64,000 nucleotides of DNA from Cerrena zonata (GCA_038087015.1 JASBNA010000032.1:434001-498000), one strand, 5' to 3'. Counted from the stretch's first letter, positions 12,928 to 25,065 are shown. Translations and numbers: made by a program. The notes: generated by a model not told the origin, from the letters alone.

Positions 12928-14293
12928 GCACTAGCAGGCACTGGCGGAGGTAGGGATGTGTAGAGTAATGATCACAGTGGGATGTGTTATATAAAGCCGC
13001 CTCGCGACAGAGATGAGCCCGTGCTGACTCAGACAGAAGTCAACATTCGTTGTGCCTCCGAATAAAACTTGACTCCTGCGGAACCGGAACTTTTTGCGAT
13101 GAATGAAAGTCGACGGGGCGATGATTGTGTCGGAGGGTGAAGATAGTGAAGAGCAGTTTGTGCGCTTCAAGTTGCTAGTGCCGGTGGGACCATGAGGCTA
13201 CAGCACTCGGACATCGTGCTTTGCACTGTATCGTTCCGGACAACTGATTCTAGTATTCGTAACTGGTATTTAACCTTTCCTCGGATGTCTTAAGATCAGT
13301 ATTTCAGTATACATGTACTAGAGATTACATTTATCGACAAGCAGAGAAACGGGTCGCCTAAATATGGCAATTCCGTGGAACTATTCGTCGAGGAACTTCA
13401 TAACTTGTGTTAAGTCGTTTCGTGCAAATCCACAATCGCAACGTACGACACACCCATGTTATGACACTTAAGAAGACACCGGTACCTGCCAAAACGTAAT
13501 GTACATAAACATGCAACTCCCCTCTACTTATGGTAATTCAGTATACTTTTCCGTACGGAATGAGAGCCGACTAGCTGTTGAGATACTTCGTAAACCTCAT
13601 CGTTGGCCATGGAAGGCGGAGCTCTTCGAGCCGTGCTTTCCCTCCTGTTAGGGGCGATGTAAGAAAGGGAGCTGAATAAGAATCACATGGACGCGCTCGA
13701 TCGGCGGCGAAAACGCTTTCAATAGTGAGAATCACCGTCCCTTTCGTGAGTATGTGGACCAACGAGGAGTTCTTTGTTCTCATGCAAGGAAGATCACTCA
13801 TGTATCTGTGCGATCGTACAGTGCGCCGGTGAAATTTGACTCAACACACTTGAAGGCATGAAACGACGAAACATATCATCCTCCGAAAGGATGAAGGTTA
13901 ATTTTAAAAGTCACGTGCTTTCTCTGGAAAAGGAAGGTGTCTTCAGCTTCTGAGTCGCCGTTACGCCGCAGTTCGTATTTTGGAGGCTTCTTGAAAAGGA
14001 GGACCCATTACGAACCTTCGTACACATATCTCCAAAACTGTTAACGACATCAATACAGGACATGTACGGGTGTGATTCTATCTATTACCTTATAAACACT
14101 TTCGGAATTCTACCTCAAACTTCACTTGGGGTGAATTGCGTCATAACTGGGGTGAGTACTAGAATGAACCGCACGTACGGAACGAGAAAACTGATTATGG
14201 GTCCCCGTTCACGTAGCCGTGGCTTCTTAAACCCGTCTGGGGGTGGAGAAACACACAGAAACATCATAAAATAATATTCCTGACCCCCGGATT

Positions 14294-14302
14294 ATCAGAT
14301 AA
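14294..14302 (+). promoter_or_regulatory. ATCAGATAA, SreA/Urbs1-type iron GATA site
   Basis: The 9-base motif matches ATCWGATAA, the consensus described for the fungal iron regulator SreA. Related GATA factors (Urbs1 in Ustilago) repress siderophore genes when iron is ample. It lies about 117 bases before the ATG of the siderophore-type acyltransferase, which is a sensible position. Function is inferred. Confidence 0.6.
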
Positions 14303-14367
14303 CCAGCGATCTTTCACAGGCGTTCTGATCGCCAAGGGACACTCTCCCGTATATGAATCGTAATCTT

Positions 14368-14376
14368 ATCAGATTA
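14368..14376 (+). promoter_or_regulatory. ATCAGATTA, near-match second GATA-like site
   Basis: This differs from ATCWGATAA at one position, but it contains TTATC (GATAA on the other strand) overlapping its start. It is about 43 bases before the start codon and could be a weaker companion to the site at 14294. Confidence 0.4.
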
Positions 14377-14410
14377 TTTTGCGTGCCTCCCCTCATTCTC
14401 TCCCTTAACA

Positions 14411-15915
14411 ATGTCTGACGCACCTCCAACAGACGAAACTATTCCTACCTTATTTTCTAACACTACTGAAGCCAGTACAAAATGGCGGAAGGTCACCTTA
14501 CTCTCCGATCTCACCCCTGTCGATGTCCTACCAGACGAAATTAGCAGCATCGCCGTTAACGGAAATACAGAATGTCTTTACAAAACGCTTGAAAAGAAAC
14601 TCAGGCTCGTAATCTCCGCGGTAGGCACGGAATTCGAGGATATCTCCGAGCACGTACCTGCTTTCAACTTGCTTGAACTTACCCCTCCGACGGACGGTCA
14701 TTCCGTATCTATCGTCGACTTCTGGGCAGTAATTTACGCACTGCACACCATCCTCCACAAACAGGAAACTATCCCGATCACCATTTCCCCGAAATTCGGA
14801 AACGCGAAGGAACTCGATGACTACTTGATAAATTCCGGTTTGGCAAGACGAAGACATGTTTATGGACCTACACCGGACGATCCAGAGCTATTCCTCCTCC
14901 GAGGGACGTTCTGGCAGGGCGCAGGAAGCCTTGGATGGCACGACAAGAGTTGGCTTCAAGGAACGTGTGCTCGTTATGCCACTGTCCCTTTCCCTCACAC
15001 TCAGTCGTTCACCCGATCCACCAAGATCATCAGTTCGCACCCGCTTCGTCCTCCAAAGCCTCGTCCAGGAGAGTTGATTTATCGCCGATACTGCCCTCAA
15101 TACGGACAGTCGCTCGAATTATACCATGCCGATTTACAGGAAGATAAATTAGGCCCGGATGGAGTTTCCCCCCACTTAGAAGCGTTCCACCGATGGCATA
15201 ACGATCCATATGTGAATCGAGGGTGGAATGAAGCAGGACCTATCGAGAAGCATAGGAAGTATTTGAAGGAGATGGACGCAGATCGTGGGGCCATCCCCGT
15301 CTTTATGGCCTGGGATGGTGAGTTGATGGGATACATAGAACTCGTTTATATCAAGGTACGTACATATATATCTTTGAGAATCTGATATCGAGTGCTCGAG
15401 TGCTGAAGTTGACGTGTGTAGGAAAACCATGTCTCGCAATATGTACCTGGAGGCGCGTGGGATTATGACAGAGGTTACCACGTTCTCGTTGGAGAGCCTA
15501 AATTCCGTCAGGATGGTCGCTGTATGTTACCTTATTCGTCATATACGTGTACAGTGCTCACCCCGAGTGTCCTAATAGCTACAATATGGTTCGCCTCTGT
15601 CCTACAAGTCGCTCTCTTGTTAGACCCGCGAACGGAGCGTCTCATTGGTGAACCAAAGATCGCCAACCCAGGCATCATGGCTCTGTCATTCGATACTGAT
15701 ATGCACGTTCAGACGGTAAGAAACTCACCCTATATTATCATGATTGTTGATCCTAATTTCGCTGTTAGGTCATCGACTTGCCATACAAGCGATCTGCCCT
15801 GACGATGCATACAAGAGAGAAGTTTTTCCACTACGACCTCCTGATCCGGTCAGAAGAATCGACTGTGCCTAAGGTGGAGGCCTCAAAGAAGCTGCTACTA
15901 GGCGGAAAGCTATAA
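14411..15915 (+). CDS. Siderophore-type hydroxyornithine acyltransferase (GNAT, SidF/SidL-like)
   Basis: The C-terminal half is the GNAT-fold domain shared by IucB, MbtK, SidF and SidL. These enzymes transfer an acyl group from acyl-CoA to N5-hydroxyornithine during hydroxamate siderophore synthesis. Diagnostic blocks are FHRWHNDPYVNRGWNEAG, MGYIELVYIKENHV, WDYDRGYHVLVGEPKFR, LDPRTERLIGEPKIANPGI, and PYKRSALTMHTREKFFHYD. The N-terminal 200 residues form the variable domain typical of the fungal enzymes. Introns are near 15356-15420, 15522-15578 and 15715-15768, and all restore one frame. The stop is at 15913-15915. No NRPS or ornithine monooxygenase is in the window, so a cluster is not shown. 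The acyl group (acetyl or longer) cannot be told from sequence. Confidence 0.85.
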
Positions 15916-16773
15916 AAGAATAGGAATACTCAAACCGACCTCAAAATGTGGAAATCCGAATCGAACATGGGCGCACGTCGTTTGTCATTGCTGTTGCGTG
16001 GGGTAACTATGGGTTATATTTAGCTGTGCGAGGGCTGACATCTTGAATTATTGCAACTAATGTTAGTAGTTGATTAGTCTTTAGAACGAGATCGACAAGA
16101 CTGCAAAGAATGTGTAGTAAAGCAACTGTTGAATACGTCACAAGCCAAGCGAATGGCTGAAACCCCTATCATAGAATGTACCGAATAAGGAAGGTATTGT
16201 AGTTGAGTTTACCCTTTCTTGATCTTGTCAGTCGCACGTCACAGTATGATGTAGTTTCTGTTTCTATGGTGCAACAATGAGCCATGTCTCAGCGATTCTT
16301 TGTATTAATTACAGAAGATAGAAGAACTACACAAAGAGGTGTGATCTATCGGTAGATCCGAGTCCTCTGTATTCATCCAAGTCCGTCGGACGGAGAAAGT
16401 TTATAAGTAGCGTAGTACAATACAACACTAGCACATGGCAGTCAAAATGTAATCATAATCATATGCAATAATATGAATTTGGTAGTTGTTGAACTATATT
16501 GACTTGTGTACTTACCAGGGAACTAACCATGACGTTATCTTTGCGTCATCCTTAAAATCAAACTATAATTGACCTACCACTCGTTCGTCTTAATGACGAT
16601 TACTAAGGCTCGAGGTCGGGGTGCAAGGCTTGACCGATGCTGACAAAGTCTTGAATACGATCGCATTTCGCCATTGATTGGGAGTATAGTACTATCTGAG
16701 TCCTAGCACATTGTTGCATTGAGTATAAAGGCGTCGATCCTATTCCGAAGGCTCCCAGAATCTTACCGCGACC
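15916..16773. other. Intergenic
   Basis: About 860 AT-rich bases lie between two plus-strand genes. They should hold the terminator of the acyltransferase and the promoter of the oxidoreductase. No gene, RNA or repeat is recognised. Confidence 0.5.
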
Positions 16774-18092
16774 ATGTCACAACCAACTAACCACGCAATT
16801 GTTATCACTAAGACCGGTGACTTTGATGTCATCGACAAGATCGAGGTACCTTATCCTCAACCAGGTAAAGACGAAGTGCTTGTCAAAGTGGGTCCCGGCT
16901 GTCTACGATCTTCTGATGTCTAAGTGATAACCGAGGCTCCACATGGGTTTACTAGGTTCATTACGCAGGTGTAAACTTCATTGATAACTATTTCCGGTAC
17001 GCGCCTTTGGACCTGTCGGAACTTAAGTAATACTGACCCCAATCAAAGGACTGGAATCTATCCTATCAAGTCTTTCCCTTCTCGTTTCGGTTCAGAGGCG
17101 GCTGGGACCGTTATTTCTGCGCCCTCCGACCCCGAGATACTAGGCGATAAGGAGTATCAGCTACGAAATATCAAAGAAGGAGCACATGTTGCAGTGGTCA
17201 GTCCCTATCCCTGCATAAACGTACTCAACTTTGAGTGTTAAGCATTAAATGCTAAATTGACAGTACACTTTCGGTGCTATACCGAGTACATATCTATCCC
17301 TTGGAGCCAGGTTATTGCGATTCCAGAGAGTATCCCTCTCGACATCGCAGCCGGTGTAACAACCCAAGGTGCTACTGCTTTAACCTTCGTCGAAGAAGCA
17401 TATAAAGTCAAAGCCGGCGATACTATACTCGTTCATGCTGTTGCAGGCGGTCTCGGTCTTCTCTTTACGCAACTTATCAAGTTGCGAGGAGCTACTGTCA
17501 TCGGGACCACTTCTACTCCAGAGAAAGCTGAGCTTGCTAGATCCTTTGGTGCAGATCATGTTATTCTGTATAACAGTGAGGATGTGGCCAAGAAAGTACT
17601 CGAACTTACGGATGGGGAAGGTGTGCATGGCATTTTCGACGGCGTTGGTAAAGATACGTGAGTGCATTAGTACCGGTACTCTGGCACCCTAGGATTAACT
17701 GGTGTTATGTATTAGATATGAGCTCGATTTCGAGGTCATTCGTAGGAAGGGCACCATAGTATTTGTGGGGAATGCGTCTGGTGTAGTGCCTCCCATCTCA
17801 CCTCTCAGGCTAGCCCAGAAGAATGTTACAATTGCAAGACCAACGTACGTTGAGTAGCGAACTCCTTTCTTAGCAGCAACTAACAGTTCTTCATAGCCTG
17901 AAGAATTATATCTTTACTCTGGAGGAAGGTCGCCGCTATATCACAGAACTTTTTGATCTTGTTGCGAGTCAGAAGTTGAAGGTTCGAATTCACAAGGAGT
18001 ACCCTTTTACAGCTGAGGGTGTTCGAGAAGCGGAGAGAGATCTCACTGGGAGAAAGACAACGGGGAAGTTGCTCGTCAAAGTCGTCGCATAA
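16774..18092 (+). CDS. Zeta-crystallin-type quinone oxidoreductase (NADPH), possible frameshift
   Basis: This is a medium-chain reductase of the quinone oxidoreductase family, expected to reduce quinones with NADPH in the cytosol. It starts MSQPTNHAIVITKTGDFDVI. Blocks seen are VKVHYAGVNFIDNYFRTG, FPSRFGSEAAGTVISAP, the nucleotide-binding VHAVAGGLGLLFTQLIKLRG, GTTSTPEKAELARSFGAD, and the C-terminal LVKVVA. Introns are near 16890-16950, 17000-17047, 17200-17262, 17659-17715 and 17847-17897. After the third intron the best donor (gtcagt) joins to YTFGA, but the following YTEYISIPW is one base out of frame (about 17275-17279). A weaker donor would give an in-frame but atypical junction. The rest of the gene is clean. 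Confidence 0.88.
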
Positions 18093-18220
18093 TGAAAGAT
18101 GGTAAGGGTATGACAGGTCCCTGTAAAGTCACAACAGTGTATAATAGTAAAGCTGCATAAGAGCAACAATGAAACGAGAAAGCCAGTCCGATACTGAAGC
18201 GAGCAAGTAATAGAATCCCA

Positions 18221-20132
18221 CTACGACTCTTCCTTCTTTGGCTCCTCAGCTATATCAGGTGCAGCGATAGGAGCACTCTTCTCGTCTGTGCCGTTGTTAG
18301 AAACAAATATCGCGAACGAAAACTCAAGTCATGACGTACCTGAGGGTGCATCTTCGGTCACAGGTGCCGAAGGAGGCTCGAGTTTAGCTTCTGTCTCAAC
18401 CTCCACGATTTCCGCTTCTTCTTCCACCTCAGATGTAACTGGAACTTCGGGTTCGGACTTGGTCGGCTCATTGGGTTCGGCTTCCGATACAGTCTCGACA
18501 TCCTCGGATGGCGTTGGAACAGGCTCGGGTTTAACATCATCGGACGATGGCTCCGGGGCCGATTCAGGTACCTTCGTATCCTCTTGTGCCGAAGGTTCTG
18601 GCTCTGGCTCTTCAACAGCAGCGGGTTGTTCGTCAAGAGAAGCTTCAGTGATGTCTTCACCAGCCTCATCTGCGAGGGGAACACCAGGTTCAGCTGGCGG
18701 GGGCGCCGCAATCTCCAGAGTCTCAACAACAGCTGGAGGCTCTTCCAAGGGAACCTCAGCAATCGAAGGTGAGGGCTCTTCAACCTTGATCTCCACAGCT
18801 TCAGACTCTACTTCAGTCACTGGTTGAGGAGTCTCTTTTGTCAGTTCTTGCTCATCAGGAGGAAGCACGGCATCCGCCTGGTCCTGTGCATTAGCCTCAG
18901 CAAGAGCAACAGTAATTGCCCTGGCAGCTTCACTCGCCTTATGGCGCGACAAAGTAGCGTCATCTGTTACCCGGGACAGCTCTTCAGCAGCATTAAGTGC
19001 TTCACTGTGAACCATAGTGCCTGTTCGGTTGCGAGATCTTCGAGGGCTGACGCCTCGAAGCCCACGAATGCCAATCGGACTAGGTCCCCTGTCTTCGTCG
19101 CTCAAACTGAGGTCAACAACGGATTCAGAGTCACCGAAATCGTATCTGGAGCCATTTTGAGAGTCCGGTTTGAGATACGTATGGGAGTCGAGAAGATTAG
19201 TGGGATGGCCCATGCTTCTCCCATCGTCAGACATACTCGTGAGTCTGGGGGGAATGACGAGGAACTCGGGAGGAACTAGCTCGTATTTGGATGTGAGGGC
19301 TAGGAATCGAGCGTATAGCGAGGATTCGGCTTCAGCTTGCTCGAACGCTTCGCGGTGGTGGAAGAAAGCATGGGCAAAGATGCGTCCTAGTCGTCGGGCA
19401 AGAGAAGGGAAATGACGGTGGGATTGGACAGGTATTTGAAGTCTTCAGAGAAGGCTTTAGCGTTTGTCCAGAGGTTTCATGGAATGGCAGACTTACCGGG
19501 ATGGGAACGCGCGTGGGGAGTTTAGAAGTGCAGTCGCGCTATCCAGAGTGTGAAGTATGTAGTCAATAGCACAACATTGCTGAAAGCACCTGTTAGTCCC
19601 TCTGCATATGACATTCATACATGACAAATACCTCTGTCGAGCCATCATTTCCATGAGCCACACAGAGATAAAGCCATTCCCCAGCTTTCATTTCTGGGCA
19701 AGTCAATCGCGTACATTCTTGCTGAAGCATCGTAATAAGAGGATGTGAAAGGTCTTGTGCAAGTCGTCTACAACATTCACAATCCCAAAGTCATCAAAGC
19801 TGAACACCAAGAAGACATATTCCCCAAGAAACGCACCTCAGTTGTTCGTAAATCCAGCACGCCTCATCTACATTCACGTCAATCCTAACATCTTTTTCCG
19901 AGTCTCCGTCGCTCCCGGTAGAGTCATCGCTCCCTTCACGTTCCTTGTTTGGTCGTCCGCCAGGTACAGATACAATAGTTTCCACGTCATGTACGTCCGC
20001 GCGAATTAGTAGTGATATATATTCTTGCAACTGGAACGCGCTGTCCAACGAGGAGAGTGGCGGGACCGATTTGACGGGGTAGAAAGTAGAGATTCGCGAA
20101 CCTTTCAAAGGCCTTTCAATACCAGTCGCCAT
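18221..20132 (-). CDS. MOB kinase-activator / phocein family protein with long acidic C-terminal tail
   Basis: MOB-family proteins bind NDR/LATS kinases or STRIPAK complexes. The start at 20132 gives MATGIERPLKGSRISTFYPV. The core domain shows PPLSSLDSAFQLQEYISLLI, ACWIYEQLRRLAQDLSHPLI, the Cys pair in CTRLTCPEMKAGEWLYLCV, and the His pair in IFAHAFFHHREAFEQ, which together form the MOB zinc site. Exons join near 19830, 19690, 19560 and 19440. After the domain (ending around VIPPRLT) a tail of about 300 residues is rich in Glu, Pro, Ser and Val. A last short exon ends in EEPKKEES with the stop at 18221. Animal phocein is only about 225 residues, so the tail roughly doubles the protein. The phocein-like clade is inferred from the N-terminal block. 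Confidence 0.9.
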
Positions 20133-20396
20133 AGTTAGAGACAAGCGTCCGAGTAGGGGTGGCGAATGACGGTGGTCACGGTGGTTGCGTTCAGTGCCAC
20201 TGTGCCAGTGAAGCACACGGGCGCCAATATATACATGAGTTCAAATCACTACGCCAAGTAACGTTAGGAGCGAACAGGGTACATATTGAATTGGTGTTAA
20301 TAAGATACAGGTAAATAGTCGAATAAAGTATATGAATTTAGTATAGAGAGAAACCAAGAAAAGGGGAAAGGCGGAAATAGGACTTTTTTGCACAAT

Positions 20397-23300
20397 TCAT
20401 GAATGTAGACCGTGCACTGCAATCTTTTCGAGTCTCCCACCCGTGAACGTTGAACCCACTAAATTTCTTGGTTCGAGTTTTGCTCGACGTTTGACAACAT
20501 CGTTCTTCTTCCTGATCCGTTCCTTGCACTTCTCGCATAACCCGGCAGCAGTCGCCCCGGAGGGTAGGGAACGGTGACAGGACTTGTTGGTGCATGTCTG
20601 GAAAAGGACGAATCAGTCATTGACATCTCCTTCAATCCAGATACGGTGCTTACCAGTCGCTTCCCATCTGAGCCGGGGGTACTGGATCCAAGATGAGATC
20701 CCGCGGGCTCATCCGTGCTCGTTGGAAAAGGAGTGCCAGTAGTATACTGAACATTCTGAACGCTAGAGATACCCGAGATGCCAGGTCCAGGCTGTTGTCT
20801 CAGATCTCCCGCACTCGCACCTCCCACATTGCTATTGGAAGGTTCAGCCACCTGTCGTTTATTCGTAGTCTCCTGGTCAACTGGCCGCTTCCGTTTCGAG
20901 GGCGAACCGCCACCAGGTCGAACAGAAAACGCGACTTCTCGAGGATCAGGAGGTCCTGTAGGTGGAGGTGCGCTCGCTTGAAACGTAGCCGCCGTTGTAG
21001 AGTTCTGGGAGTCGTTGGACGCTCCAGGCGGTCTGGACAGGAACGTGGAATACATCGCCGCTTTATCCTGGGACGCTTGATTGGAAGTCGTGACAGCAGA
21101 CGTGGAAGTCATAACAGACGAACTGGCAGCAGGAACAAGTGCACTCGCAACCACCTGTGGGGAGGTCTGAAGCGCAGGTGCCGTAACTGTACCCGCAGGC
21201 ATCGCCATAGGAGTAGGGAAATGAGGGGTAGGTCCCCAAGGACTCCAAGGATAAGCATATGGAGCGTACCCGGTATAGGGAGGCTGGTATACTGGCGAAG
21301 GAGCGTAACCTTCTCGACCTATGACAGGAGGTGAAGTACTGTAAGGTGGGTAACGGGTTCCTGGATGGTAAGGCGTCATATAATGAGGCATTGGATAGTA
21401 CGTAAAAGGATAAGCAGGTTGTATTGGTTGAGTAGCAGGTGCAGGTACGGAAGACATCGGAGCGGGTTGGGGTATAGGAACAGATGATGTGCTTGCTACA
21501 GGGTTAACGGTGGATAAACCTGCGGCAACAGGTTCATTGGTCCCACTTGATTTACGTTTAGCTGGAGTATGCCCCGGGCGAGTAGGATCATCAGAAGGAT
21601 CTGTGGTGGCTATAACGGGAGACTGCGTAGCATTAGAGGATGTAGCTTGATTGACCAAAGATGTATCCAGTCCATTTCCGATGCCGAACGAAACGTTATG
21701 GTGATCTGGAGGTGGCGCTAGAGGATTCATGAACACCATTGGACTGGTACTTCCCGCCGTAGCACCTTGCTCAATACTCGCTTCCATTGGCACATCATCA
21801 GCCTGCGTCTCTGGTCCTTGAGCTTGAGCTTGAGTCTGGGCCTTGTCAGCCAGCTTCTTTCCACCACCCTTCTTCTTCGTCTTCTTTTGTCCCTCCGGAG
21901 GAGGTGTCCTCGGCTTCGGCGGTAAAGGTTCCACCTCGAGCCCACTATCTCGCAGTGCTTTGTTCCTTCGGACAGCACGGTCTCGATCCCTGCAAGAATC
22001 GCACATCTTCCATGGGTTGAATGGAGAGAGAAGGTTATAACACGCTTTGATGGAACAAACGTGGTTTGTTCTGCGAGACCCTCGTGCGGCTGGAGGAACT
22101 CCTGTCCCTTCCGAGTCAGGAAGTACCTGTAACAAAGCAATAATGAGCAACGGTGATCACATATGCTTAACGAGGCTTTTACCTGATCATACAAATTCCT
22201 GACCTCTTCTTCTGGTTCCTCCTCGGCATATGGGCTTTGACTACCCTCATCATCCTCTGGAGGACTGCCATGCGCATTCGCAGCTGCAGCCGCACTCCAG
22301 TCATGAAACGCCGCAGCCTTGCTCTCCTTGTCTCTTACTCTCTTTAGCTTGCTATGATGTCTATTCTGGATCCTGTGACGTTCACAACGCAAGAAGGGGT
22401 ACTCGGGAGGGAGAACCTCTCTGCAATGAGAAACCGTACACATCCGAGGAGCAGTACCTCCTTGCATGTTTGAGAAAGGGATCTCGGGCGGCGTTTGAGA
22501 GTTGGCTGCTTGCAAAAGATACGCTGGTGGTGGTTTCGACCATTCACCCTCTGCAAGAGGCTAGTGAAAAATGAGAATGCTTTCAAAAGGGATATGCGCA
22601 AGTGATACGTACAGGCAAGCCTACAGTCGCTCGTCTCTCATCATCATCTTCCCGTATCTTTTGTAGCTCAGCAACAGCAGCTTCTTTCTCTCGTTTCCAT
22701 TTAGCTCTCTTCGTCGTGCCATAACTGCGATACCGATTCCTACATGGCTCGCACATCTTGAAAAAGGAATCACCAGGAACAACGGCTTTACATCCTTTCA
22801 CGGAACAATATCGGTGAGGAAGTGAGGCACCTCCAATCTCGGCTGCCACTTCAGATATTGCTTTGGCAGATATTTCTCCTGTAGGAACAGCAGGGGCTCG
22901 ATTCTGAGACTGAGAACCAGAAGGGTCATCCGGGAATCCATGAAGCTCATTTACTGATGGGTCGTCTGGAAGTAGCTGCGGTGGATGATAAGGCGGATGT
23001 GAAGTCGCATGATTTGCAGCGTGGTGTTGGGGAAGCTGAAGGGCGCCTGCAAGCTCAGAATGCTGGGTATACGGGCTAGGTCCTTGAGAATACGAGTTGG
23101 AATTTTGCGAATAGCTCCCTGGATCTGAGGGCTGGGGGAACGGGTGTCCATGTGGGTCTTGGAAGTAAGCATTTTCGTGGTGGGCAAAAGCATCAGGGGA
23201 AGGATAGCTAAGTTCCTGAGCGTAGGAGGTATTGTTCTCAGCTGTAGAATGTTGACTCTGCGAGTAAGAATGGTGATCTTGAGAGAATAAACTTGGATCG

Positions 23301-23805
23301 ATCGCGCTGTTGTCCCAGCCAGACGCAGCTAATTGATACTCCGGAACGGAGTGTTCACGATCCTGAAAAGCACAATTAGCCCAGTCCCAGATAAGATCGT
23401 CGAAGAGCAATCACTTCCGGAGCTTGGGTAGGCTGTGAAGACGGTCCCGCCTGAGGTTGGTCCTCTCTTTCGTCCGAGTTTGGCGGCATCCAGACAACAG
23501 ACCCCAGCTGACCACCGATCGCCTGCTTTTCCATTTTTCTTTTGCGTCGCTTTGTCGAGGCATAGACTCGATGTCGTCCGCGACATGCTTCACACATCTT
23601 TTGTGGGTATTCCGGGGCTAGCGTGGTAGTGCATCCCCTAACCGAGCATTGACGCAAATGGGCATAATTTGCTTGGTTATCTTGACCGGCGACATCCTGG
23701 TGAGGTTCTGCATGGCTTTGGGGGTGATCCGGATAAGATTCCAAATGGGAAGCGGAGGATGCTGGTGGTTCGTGAGGGACAGGATAGTATGATGCTCTTG
23801 CCATG
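20397..23805 (-). CDS. Unrecognised protein with five Cys-rich (C-x4-C ... C-x2-C/H) modules
   Basis: I do not recognise this family. The start is placed at 23805 (MARASYYPVPHEPPASSASH). Five exon groups each carry a related module: CSVRGCTTTLAPEYPQKMC.EAC (about 23650), CSVKGCKAVVPGDSFFKMC.EPC (about 22800), CTVSHCREVLPPEYPFLRC.ERH (about 22440), CSIKACYNLLSPFNPWKMC.DSC (about 22050), and CTNKSCHRSL...GLC.EKC (about 20595). Each is followed by a basic helix-like stretch such as RHRVYASTKRRKRK or RNRYRSYGTTKRAKW. Spacers are low complexity, rich in Gln, Ser, Pro, Tyr and His. Four metal ligands plus a basic tail suggest repeated small zinc fingers that bind nucleic acid. The introns placed all restore frame. 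The stop is at 20397-20399. Confidence 0.8.
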
Positions 23806-24961
23806 ATCCCCAGCCAGGCGTCGACTCGGCACCAGTCTTTGCAGCGAGTGGCATATGGCTCATACAACTCCCTCCCAGCGCCAACATTTCACGCGGAGAT
23901 ACATCGGAGCCTGCAATCACCAGACCCTGACAATACTTTCACCGCTATGCAAATTCCAACTCGAATATTCATAAAAGTTGATAAAATAGCTAGACGTCCT
24001 CACCACCTCGATGAAAGATTTGTATCTACTCCTCGTAGAGCATCAAGACGTAGACCTTGTGGAGCTTGATCTGTGTTATGCATTCCGTGTGGACATTGGC
24101 TAACCATCTCAGCATTCATACATATTCAAGATATCTGTACCCGCCGTGATAGTGTCCCTTCTCCGATATCTCATCCTCATCTGTGTTTCGAATCCCTCAC
24201 ATACAGAAATCACCTCGCTGGATGATTGAGTTCGTGACGGCTAGCGTCACATTCTATTAACCCTACAGAAAGGTTTTATCCCATATAAACCCGATTACAA
24301 GCGAGACGAGAACCGTTGGGTAGAACATAGTAAGGAATACCGCAAGATACTTGAGAAGTCGGTGTTGGCAAGCCATCCAAGGTATTGCCTTTTTAAGATG
24401 AATGTCGACTAATTTGGAAATACTATTTATAAGCAGACACTGACTCGAATCCATCGCCAGCACTTGGTTGTAATAACACATCTACAGCACAATCTCAACT
24501 ACCGTCTATATGTGTAATGTCATTCTGCACCTATCTGTGGCACTACGTCCAGCTTCCTGTGTGAGCTTGGACTGATTGTCACTATACTGATACCGTCTTA
24601 TGAATAATCATGACCTACTGACCTTTTTTGAGTTCTAGAAGGCCGGTGGTATCTAGGTCGTCTCTCTCCTTCTGACGACATTCCATTAGCGGCAATCATT
24701 CCCACATAGTTCAGCACTCACAAACCATTGATTGATTAGGCCGCCGTTGGTGCAAAACCTAGGTTCGATTCGACACTTCTATCAAAGCGATTTAGGCACA
24801 AAAAGATTCCTCTAGGGTCCATTGGCTTTCAAAGACTCCGCTGTCACTCATTATTCTCCTGCATTTCACAAGGTTGGAAACTTTTGAACTAATGATTGTC
24901 AATTAAACTTAAGAACGCAGGAGCACTCGCCATAGCTATTATGAAAACGACAACTCAGAGA

Positions 24962-24968
24962 TGACTCA
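24962..24968 (+). promoter_or_regulatory. TGACTCA, AP-1/Gcn4-type site upstream of GST 1
   Basis: An exact TGACTCA palindrome lies about 200 bases before the GST 1 start. bZIP factors of the Yap1/Gcn4 kind bind such sites and commonly control glutathione genes. A single 7-base match can occur by chance. Confidence 0.4.
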
Positions 24969-24999
24969 AATACACATAGTTGGTAAGCCTTCTATTCAA

Positions 25000-25065
25000 T
25001 GTGCTTGGTAATGATATCGTTGGGCGCACAGCTCGCCGAATGGCTCTGTGGAACAACTTCATAGA
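25000..25065 (+). repeat. Promoter block shared with GST 2 (copy A)
   Basis: This stretch (tgcttggtaatga, gttgggcgca, ctctgtgg in order) is similar to 27208-27265, at the same relative place before the second GST. It shows that the tandem duplication included upstream DNA. Confidence 0.65.

Larger units (their letters stand above)
12928..14410. other. Intergenic, divergent promoter region (FAP1 / siderophore acyltransferase)
   Basis: About 1.5 kb separate two divergent genes. I see no coding region with family features. The final 120 bases carry the GATA-factor motifs listed separately. The size is large for this gene-dense window. Confidence 0.55.

Noticed and set aside
18288..18827. Plus-strand ORF of 179 codons, very Ser/Gly/Thr-rich
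   Set aside because: It is the antisense of the Glu/Pro-rich MOB tail; composition is explained by the opposite strand.
20693..21334. Plus-strand ORF of 213 codons, Arg-rich
   Set aside because: It is antisense to the low-complexity linker of the Cys-module protein and has no domain.
24755..24795. tRNA B-box-like string ggttcgattc
   Set aside because: The flanking bases do not form a T-arm or acceptor stem, and no A box lies upstream at the right distance.
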